From: CAZFRF01 sp964540925
GTDB taxonomy: Bacteria; Patescibacteriota; Microgenomatia; Levybacterales; UBA12049
DNA: 12,658 bases
Assembly: GCA_964540925.1 (NCBI GenBank)
Contig: CAZIOR010000019.1
Span: forward strand, 1 to 12,658
Reading direction: 5' to 3'
The translations under genes and the position numbers were made by a program. Shown here piece after piece: positions 7,531 to 12,658 of the stretch; the first letter of the stretch is position 1, and every line of letters starts with the position of its first letter. Under the pieces are notes generated by a model. The model saw only the letters and a list, made by a program, of their open reading frames with translations, was not told where the DNA came from and did no database searches.

Positions 7531-9414
7531 ATGAAGAAAATACTTTTAATTATTTTCTTATTATTTGTTTTTTTAACCCCCAAATCATTTGCAGCTGATA
7601 AATTCTCAACTGATTATAACGTTACCTATAATATCGGTAACTCTTCTGACACTACAGTTAATTTAAATGTGTCCCTAACTAACACGACTGATAATTATTA
7701 TGCTTCTTCGTATAGTCTTCAAGTTGGCTTTAAAGATATTCGTAATCTTACAGCATCAGACAATGATGGAAAAGTAAATGCAACAGTTAAACAAACTGAT
7801 ACCGGTAGCTTGCTGACAATACCATTTAATAGTAGAGTAGTAGGCCTAAACAAAAAACTAACATTTAATGTAAGCTTTATAACTCGAGAGATTGCTTCTG
7901 ACTTAGGTAATGTTTGGGATGTTAATATCCCAGGAATCTCAAGTGACAACGATTTTTCCCATTTTAACGTTAAAGTCAAATACCCTTCAAAACTCGGTAA
8001 ACCTACTTTTATTAAACCTCAAATAAATAATGCGCTTGCTAACGCAACAGAAAATGAAATTAATTTTACTAAAGGCGAATTAGGTAATTCTGGAATATCT
8101 CTTGCTTTTGGAGATTTTCAAGTTTATGGTTTTAATTTAACTTATCATTTGCAAAACACCAATGTTTTTAAAGTTAAAACTGAAATTGCACTTCCTCCAG
8201 ATACTAATTATCAAGAGATTTCAATTGATCAAATTTACCCAAAACCAGATAATGTTTATGCTGACAAAGATGGAAATTGGCTTGCTCAATACACACTTCT
8301 TCCTTCAAAAAAAGTTAATATTAAAGTTTTAGGGCAAGCTAAAATTTATTTACGTCCAAAATCAGAAACTCTTGATGAAACCCAAAAGGCAGAATATCTA
8401 AAAAGTGCTGATTTTTGGCAAACAACAGATCCAAAAATCATAGAACTTGCTAAAAGCCTAAAAACTCCTGAAGCGATCTATAACTACGTAGTAAAAACAT
8501 TAAAGTATGATTTTTCTAGAATTGAATCAAACAGCCCAAGGCTTGGTGCAGTTAAAACACTTAATAATCCTGATTCTGCTGTTTGTTTAGAATTTACTGA
8601 TCTATTTGTTACTCTTGCAAGAGCCGCCGGAATTCCAGCTAGGGCAATTAGTGGTTACGCTTATACTGACAATTCAGGTCAAAGACCTTTATCTCTTGTT
8701 AAAGACATCTTACATGCTTGGCCAGAATACTATGATTACGCTAAAAATACTTGGGTAATGATTGACCCAACCTGGGGAAATACTACTAATGGCGTTGACT
8801 ACTTTAATACTTTGGACTTTGATCACTTTACCTTTGTTATCAATGGAGAGAAAAGTAGTTATCCGATTCCTGCTGGTGGATATAAATTTGAGAAAGATTT
8901 AAACAGTAAAGATGTAAATGTTGAGATTACTCCAGAGTTTACGCCAAAAGCTGTAAATCTAAATTCAACAATTAATCTAAGTTCAACCCAAACAGCAGGT
9001 TTACCTATTAAGGGTACTATAACTATTCAAAACACTAGTGGTAGGGCATTTGCGGCAAATGAGTTAGCTGTGTTTACCGACAACCTAACACCAAATAGTC
9101 AATCATTAGGAATTTCTACTATTCCGCCATATGGCTCCATAGAAATACCAATTGAATTTAATAAAACAGATTTTTTGACAAAATTATCAGATACAATTAG
9201 AATTGCAGTTAACAATCAGAATGTTTATAAAAATATTCAGGTTGTTCCATTTTTCTTAAATATTCAATTTTTAATAGGAGGAATTATAATTGTTAGTACA
9301 ATCTTCGGACTTTCGATCATTATCGCAGGATACAGGTATCTACCTTTTTTTAAACGCAGAAGGGAGAATAATTTACTGTGGGAAAGCAAAAAACCTCAAG
9401 AAGAGAGTCTCTAG
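7531..9414 (+). CDS. Exported, membrane-anchored transglutaminase-like protein
   Basis: A 627-residue protein. Residues 1-21 are a signal peptide (KK, a hydrophobic core, then SFA before AADKF as a likely cleavage site). A beta-rich, Asn/Thr-rich extracytoplasmic region follows. The transglutaminase core lies at about 300-440, with the catalytic triad visible: Cys352 in AVCLEFTDLFVTLARAAGIP, His395 in HAWPEYYD and Asp412 in MIDPTWG. A further beta-rich domain (about 460-570) leads to one C-terminal membrane helix (about 576-600) and a basic cytoplasmic tail KRRRENN. Bacterial members of this superfamily are usually cysteine proteases, amidases or cross-linkers; the substrate here is unknown, and an envelope role is inferred. 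Its last 41 codons overlap the start of uvrC in another frame. It sits between two DNA-repair genes with no obvious functional link. Confidence 0.9.
   Translation: MKKILLIIFLLFVFLTPKSFAADKFSTDYNVTYNIGNSSDTTVNLNVSLTNTTDNYYASSYSLQVGFKDIRNLTASDNDGKVNATVKQTDTGSLLTIPFNSRVVGLNKKLTFNVSFITREIASDLGNVWDVNIPGISSDNDFSHFNVKVKYPSKLGKPTFIKPQINNALANATENEINFTKGELGNSGISLAFGDFQVYGFNLTYHLQNTNVFKVKTEIALPPDTNYQEISIDQIYPKPDNVYADKDGNWLAQYTLLPSKKVNIKVLGQAKIYLRPKSETLDETQKAEYLKSADFWQTTDPKIIELAKSLKTPEAIYNYVVKTLKYDFSRIESNSPRLGAVKTLNNPDSAVCLEFTDLFVTLARAAGIPARAISGYAYTDNSGQRPLSLVKDILHAWPEYYDYAKNTWVMIDPTWGNTTNGVDYFNTLDFDHFTFVINGEKSSYPIPAGGYKFEKDLNSKDVNVEITPEFTPKAVNLNSTINLSSTQTAGLPIKGTITIQNTSGRAFAANELAVFTDNLTPNSQSLGISTIPPYGSIEIPIEFNKTDFLTKLSDTIRIAVNNQNVYKNIQVVPFFLNIQFLIGGIIIVSTIFGLSIIIAGYRYLPFFKRRRENNLLWESKKPQEESL
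9276..9281 (+). promoter_or_regulatory. Strong Shine-Dalgarno for the embedded uvrC start
   Basis: AGGAGG lies eight bases before the TTG at 9290, inside the transglutaminase-like gene, where it also helps encode Ile-Gly-Gly-Ile of the membrane helix. It is the only consensus ribosome-binding site I found at any gene start here. It settles the uvrC start, because the codon directly before the TTG is an in-frame TAA. Confidence 0.85.
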
Positions 9415-10558
9415 CTATTTTCTAAATAAAGACCTAGGTGAAAAAACCAAAGCCCTCGTTGAACAAATAAAGCAAATTAAAACTATCAGCGTAACCTCTG
9501 AAATCGAAGCATTTTTACTAGAAGAAAGACTGATTAAAAAACATAAACCTAGATACAATATTCTCTTAAAAGATGATAAATCATATCCATATTTAAAAAT
9601 TAATAATAAAGATGAATATCCTGCAGTTTTAGTTGTTAGAAAAATAGATGACCCAAAAGCTCTATATTTCGGGCCATTTACTAGCGCTACTTCTTTGAGA
9701 ACTGTTTTAAAGTTACTTAGAAAAATCTTTCCTTATAAATCGGTTATAAACCATGGCAATAGAATTTGCTTATATAACCACCTTGGACTCTGTCCCTGTC
9801 CTGAAGTTACTAAGGATCCACATTATAAGCAAACAATTAAACACATTATTGATTTCATGAATGGCAAATCGAAAAATGTTATTAAAGACTTAGAAAAAGA
9901 AAGAGAACAACTAAGTAAAAACGAAAAATTTGAAGAAGCACAAAAAATTCAAGTAAAAATTGATGCTATTAAACTTATTACTAGTCCTTTTTATAAACCA
10001 TTTGAATATGAAGAAAATCCAAATCTAAAAGATGACGTCACTAAGTCTCAACTAGATTCATTAATTGAAATATTAAATAACAATGGGGTAGGGGTAAAAA
10101 AACTTGATAGGATTGAGTGCTATGACATCTCTAACACCCAAGGAACCAATGCCACTGCCTCCATGGTCGTTCTAACAAATGGAAATATCGATAAATCGCA
10201 ATATAGACGATTTAAAATAAAAAATGATTTTAACAATATGCCGAATGACTTTGGCATGATTAAAGAGGTCATTGAAAGACGATTGCATAATTCTTGGCAA
10301 CTTCCAGATTTGTTTTTAATTGATGGTGGTAAGGGTCAGGTTTCAAGCGCAAAATTAATCTTAGACAAGTTACAAGTTGAAATTCCTGTTATTGGCCTAG
10401 CTAAGAGAGAAGAGACAATTATAACAAGCAGCCTAAAAGAAATTAGTTTACCTAAGGATTCAAAAGCACTTTTAATGATTATGAAAATAAGAGACGAAGC
10501 GCATAGATTTGCAATTACTTATCACAAAAAGTTAAGATCTAAAGCTATTTTCGACTAA
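9290..10558 (+). CDS. uvrC: UvrC, excinuclease ABC subunit C, short form without HhH domain
   Basis: A 422-residue nuclease subunit that makes the two incisions flanking a lesion in complex with UvrB. An N-terminal GIY-YIG nuclease domain is present (GIY at 16-18, YCG at 29-31, Arg39, then EIEAFLLEERLIKKHKPRYN). It is followed by a Cys-rich patch RICLYNHLGLCPCPE (158-172), a UvrB-binding UVR motif (about 196-230) and the RNase H-like domain with Asp279 (ECYDISN), Asp345 (LIDGGKGQ) and His405 (RDEAHRFAI). Typical UvrC has about 600 residues and ends in helix-hairpin-helix motifs; this one stops at LRSKAIFD, directly after the RNase H-like domain. The start is TTG with an AGGAGG; no other ATG, GTG or TTG precedes the GIY motif and the first internal ATG is codon 190. 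The first 125 bp overlap the transglutaminase-like gene, and the last 14 bp overlap the convergent gene. Confidence 0.95.
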   Translation: MLVQSSDFRSLSQDTGIYLFLNAEGRIIYCGKAKNLKKRVSSYFLNKDLGEKTKALVEQIKQIKTISVTSEIEAFLLEERLIKKHKPRYNILLKDDKSYPYLKINNKDEYPAVLVVRKIDDPKALYFGPFTSATSLRTVLKLLRKIFPYKSVINHGNRICLYNHLGLCPCPEVTKDPHYKQTIKHIIDFMNGKSKNVIKDLEKEREQLSKNEKFEEAQKIQVKIDAIKLITSPFYKPFEYEENPNLKDDVTKSQLDSLIEILNNNGVGVKKLDRIECYDISNTQGTNATASMVVLTNGNIDKSQYRRFKIKNDFNNMPNDFGMIKEVIERRLHNSWQLPDLFLIDGGKGQVSSAKLILDKLQVEIPVIGLAKREETIITSSLKEISLPKDSKALLMIMKIRDEAHRFAITYHKKLRSKAIFD

Positions 10559-11909
10559 CATCATAGAGGTAAGGAAATAGAAGAAATGTTGCTGGTGGAT
10601 CATCAAGTAAATACTTCTGAAAATCTGTATACAGCTTTTTTCTTTCTTCAATAGAAGCAACCTCTCTTCCATCTTCCAAGAGCTTATCAATTCTTAAATT
10701 TTTATATTTAGTAATGTTATCTTCTTGGGAAGAATGCCACAAAATATATTGATCAGGATCTCTAGGAACTCTAAAATCTCCTAAAAACATTTGAAATTCA
10801 GTTGGTAGTGAATCAACAACTTTTATTTTAATATTAATTTTTAACTTTTTTAAATTAGTCTTAATAATTTCCGCTAGACCTTCATACTTTGGAATAGTCT
10901 TTAATTCAAAAGCAATCCCATTTTTATTGGATTTAAATGAATCGGAATTATCAAGTAAAAGCTTTGCATGCTCAAAGTCTTGCGTATATGTAACTAAGTT
11001 TGGGCTACTAACCCAGCTCTTAGGAGAGAATGGGCCATGATTTCTGTAACCCTGCATGAAATTATCGGGAATAGCATAAGCTATTGCTTCTCTTAATCTT
11101 TTATCTGATAAATTTTTATCCGTTGTGTTGTAAAACAAAGTAACTAAATTTTGATCATCCAGTCTTCTAGAAACATTAACACTAGGAAACTTTTCAAACG
11201 AAGTATCTTTATACTTAACATCTGTTAAATTAATTGCCTTATCTATTTCTCCTAACACAAAGGCTGTTTTTAAAGCTTCTTGTGTAGGGTAGAACTGATA
11301 AATAAGAACAGTTTTTTGTTGCTTTAATGATCTTAAGGTAATTGATTGTACAAAATCTCCATTTAATTTTACTGATTGAACTTTATAATCACCAATGCCT
11401 ACGAATCCTGATTTAAAAATAGGCCTAGCGACGGTAACTAAAAATGGAGAGTAACTATTTTTAAGTCTGAATACAATTGTCGAATCATTTGGAGTTTGGG
11501 TATTAACATCAATGAAATTGTATTTAATTAATTCTGAAGTGAGTTTGGTTTTATCACTAAAATAAATATTATCTTTAAGATAGAAGATATACGTTTTACC
11601 GTTGTCCTTTATTTCCCAGCTTTTGGCAACTGCTGGAATCGGTTTATAATTGGCGTCAAACTTTGTAAGTCCAGTTGAAACTTTAGAAATAATAGTAGCA
11701 GGTAATGTATCAATCGTATATGCGCCTTCAATACCAATTTTTTCTTCATGAACAAAAGGAAGTAGGGGAACAAAATAATTAACTCCGTATCTCAGTAAAA
11801 AGAAAGCTAGTAATCCAAAAACAAAGGAAATAAGAATAGTTTTCCTCCACCTTTTGATGTAGGCTTTAATTAACCAGAAAATTAATCTTCTTCTTTTTAA
11901 GAAAATCAT
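10545..11909 (-). CDS. Membrane-anchored ABC-type substrate-binding protein, family 5 (SBP_bac_5)
   Basis: A 454-residue protein. A very basic N-terminus (RRRLIFWLIKAYIKRWRK) and one membrane helix (about 23-50) anchor it; there is no lipobox cysteine. The remainder matches the oligopeptide/dipeptide-binding (OppA/DppA) family: TLPATIISKVSTGLTKFD, LKDNIYFSDKTKLTSELIKYNF (cf. FHDGTPLTAEDV), KRLREAIAYAIP and RDPDQYILWHSSQ. Family members normally run about 500-550 residues; this one ends at FPYLYDVSRK, where relatives usually continue for another few tens of residues. No permease or ATPase gene is nearby, so uptake partners must lie elsewhere or the protein may serve as a sensor or chaperone. 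It starts six bp after the secG stop with no Shine-Dalgarno, so it is probably read from the secG promoter. Its 3' end overlaps uvrC convergently. Confidence 0.88.
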   Translation of the reverse strand: MIFLKRRRLIFWLIKAYIKRWRKTILISFVFGLLAFFLLRYGVNYFVPLLPFVHEEKIGIEGAYTIDTLPATIISKVSTGLTKFDANYKPIPAVAKSWEIKDNGKTYIFYLKDNIYFSDKTKLTSELIKYNFIDVNTQTPNDSTIVFRLKNSYSPFLVTVARPIFKSGFVGIGDYKVQSVKLNGDFVQSITLRSLKQQKTVLIYQFYPTQEALKTAFVLGEIDKAINLTDVKYKDTSFEKFPSVNVSRRLDDQNLVTLFYNTTDKNLSDKRLREAIAYAIPDNFMQGYRNHGPFSPKSWVSSPNLVTYTQDFEHAKLLLDNSDSFKSNKNGIAFELKTIPKYEGLAEIIKTNLKKLKINIKIKVVDSLPTEFQMFLGDFRVPRDPDQYILWHSSQEDNITKYKNLRIDKLLEDGREVASIEERKKLYTDFQKYLLDDPPATFLLFPYLYDVSRK

Positions 11910-11915
11910 AATTTG

Positions 11916-12140
11916 TTATTTTAGAGGAATTAAAAGAAGTAAGGATGTAATACCAAAAATTATGGTTACAACGATTGTAGCCCAAATTAACAGTTTTTCT
12001 ATACTTCTTTTGCTTCTATAAAACTCTCCAGCTCCTCCAAAGGCACCTGATAATCCACTACCTTGCATTTGAAGCAGTACTAAGCAAATTAAAGCTATAG
12101 CCGCGATAATATCTAAGATGTTTATGATTAGGACTAACAT
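11916..12140 (-). CDS. secG: SecG, Sec translocon subunit
   Basis: A 74-residue inner-membrane protein with two helices (about 3-23 and 48-70) flanking the family's conserved loop: LLQMQGSGLSGAFGGAGEFYRSKRSIEKLL (residues 22-51, with the LLQ, GSGLS and FGG elements). SecG assists SecYE and SecA in protein export, which serves the signal-peptide-bearing and anchored proteins in this window. The length is normal. The ATG start has a near-consensus promoter ending nine bases upstream and no Shine-Dalgarno. It is followed six bp downstream by the substrate-binding protein gene. Confidence 0.95.
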   Translation of the reverse strand: MLVLIINILDIIAAIALICLVLLQMQGSGLSGAFGGAGEFYRSKRSIEKLLIWATIVVTIIFGITSLLLLIPLK

Positions 12141-12149
12141 TCAGTATGT

Positions 12150-12178
12150 ATTATATCTTTTCTTGAGTATCTTTTCAA
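12150..12178 (-). promoter_or_regulatory. secG promoter
   Basis: On the minus strand TTGAAA (12178-12173, 5 of 6), a 17-bp spacer and a perfect TATAAT (12155-12150). Nine bases separate it from the secG ATG, so the leader would be about three bases: a nearly leaderless mRNA. This is the best-scoring promoter in the window by eye and probably also drives the substrate-binding protein gene. Confidence 0.75.
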
Positions 12179-12180
12179 AC

Positions 12181-12585
12181 TTAATTCTCGGTTAACCAGT
12201 TTAAAAAAGAAACACAGACGGATTGAAGAAAAGCTACGGCAATAAAAGCAAAAAGCGTATTAAAATGAATCTTAGGAATTATAAATCCTGCATATGAAAT
12301 TCCAGGAAAATCAAAAGCAGTAATACTAATACCAAAAACTAATACTGTTAATAAATAAAAAATAATAACATTAGTTAAAAAAGAAAAGGCTCCTAAGGTT
12401 ACTAAATTTAATGGCAAAGCCAGAATTTTTAGAATAGGTCTTAAAAATATAAATAGCAGAGTAAGAGCGAGACCGCCAAAGAGATAGGTAAAAAGTCCAC
12501 CGCCAACTTTAACGCCTGGAAGGATCTGACTTAGAAAAAATATTGAGAATGCATTAAAAAGACTATTCCTCAAAAAAGGTTTCAC
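12181..12585 (-). CDS. PF04020-type (YvlD/holin-like) four-helix membrane protein
   Basis: A 134-residue membrane protein with about four helices. The stretch FLRPILKILALPLNLVTLGA (residues about 47-66), followed by FSFLTNVIIFYLL, is the hallmark of the family named mycobacterial 4TM phage holin, superfamily IV. Despite the name, most chromosomal members have no known lytic role; Bacillus YvlD is linked to envelope stress. No phage genes are present, so I do not call this a holin. The start is GTG: no ATG lies in frame before it, and a plausible promoter ends six bases upstream, suggesting a leaderless mRNA beginning with GTG. Its stop lies 40 bp before the secG start on the same strand. Confidence 0.88.
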   Translation of the reverse strand: MKPFLRNSLFNAFSIFFLSQILPGVKVGGGLFTYLFGGLALTLLFIFLRPILKILALPLNLVTLGAFSFLTNVIIFYLLTVLVFGISITAFDFPGISYAGFIIPKIHFNTLFAFIAVAFLQSVCVSFLNWLTEN

Positions 12586-12591
12586 AATTAA

Positions 12592-12620
12592 AGAATAACA
12601 AAAATACTATTCATATTCAA
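12592..12620 (-). promoter_or_regulatory. Possible promoter of the holin-like gene
   Basis: On the minus strand TTGAAT (12620-12615), 17 bp and TATTCT (12597-12592), each 4 of 6 to consensus, then six bases and the GTG at 12585. The geometry is the same as for the other apparently leaderless genes here, which raises my confidence above what the hexamers alone would give. Confidence 0.45.
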
Positions 12621-12624
12621 ACTG

Positions 12625-12653
12625 TTGAAATAAACCGCGTAGGAGCGTATTAT
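12625..12653 (+). promoter_or_regulatory. Rightward promoter reading out of the window
   Basis: TTGAAA (12625-12630), a 17-bp spacer and TATTAT (12648-12653), both hexamers 5 of 6 to consensus. The spacer CCGCGTAGGAGCG is GC-rich beside its surroundings. The promoter would serve a gene beginning just beyond the right edge, divergent from the holin-like gene. The same DNA also reads TATAAT on the minus strand (12654-12649), so the direction is probable rather than certain. Confidence 0.5.
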
Positions 12654-12658
12654 ATTTA

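Noticed and set aside
12181..12585. Phage holin, as evidence for a prophage
   Set aside because: PF04020-type proteins are common chromosomal membrane proteins; no endolysin, capsid, integrase or attachment site is visible nearby.

Overview
The window is a compact, strongly AT-rich bacterial chromosome segment. I read ten protein-coding genes and saw no rRNA, tRNA, insertion sequence, phage module or CRISPR array. No gap between genes exceeds about 75 bases, and several neighbours overlap. The gene content suggests a Candidate Phyla Radiation (Patescibacteria) bacterium, perhaps of the Microgenomates group. The signs are very tight packing, a short UvrC without its C-terminal helix-hairpin-helix part, membrane-anchored substrate-binding and transglutaminase proteins, and frequent -10 boxes directly against start codons. 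This placement is an inference from style; no marker gene here proves it.

Left block (about 42-2892, minus strand): a class A beta-lactamase-like serine hydrolase, a polytopic membrane protein of glycosyltransferase-C appearance whose start lies inside the hydrolase gene, and a DUF1761-type small membrane protein. These look like envelope functions. A 59-bp divergent spacer separates them from the rightward block.

Middle block (2952-10558, plus strand): a divergent IMP dehydrogenase/GMP reductase-family protein without CBS domains, then uvrA, then an exported and membrane-anchored transglutaminase-like protein, then uvrC. UvrA and UvrC are subunits of nucleotide excision repair; uvrB is not in the window. 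uvrC starts at a TTG inside the transglutaminase gene, so 125 bp are read in two frames. A consensus AGGAGG precedes that TTG.

Right block (10545-12585, minus strand): a holin-like four-helix membrane protein (PF04020 type), secG (Sec translocon), and an anchored family-5 substrate-binding protein. The last appears to be co-transcribed with secG and converges on uvrC with a 14-bp overlap. A promoter at the extreme right edge points out of the window.

Across the window, genes that open a transcription unit mostly carry a -10 box about 3-12 bases before the start codon and no Shine-Dalgarno sequence, as expected for leaderless or nearly leaderless mRNAs. The one strong Shine-Dalgarno sits at the embedded uvrC start. 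I found no defence system or other obviously new multi-gene system. The best leads are the nested uvrC start, the divergent IMPDH-like enzyme and the leaderless promoter pattern.
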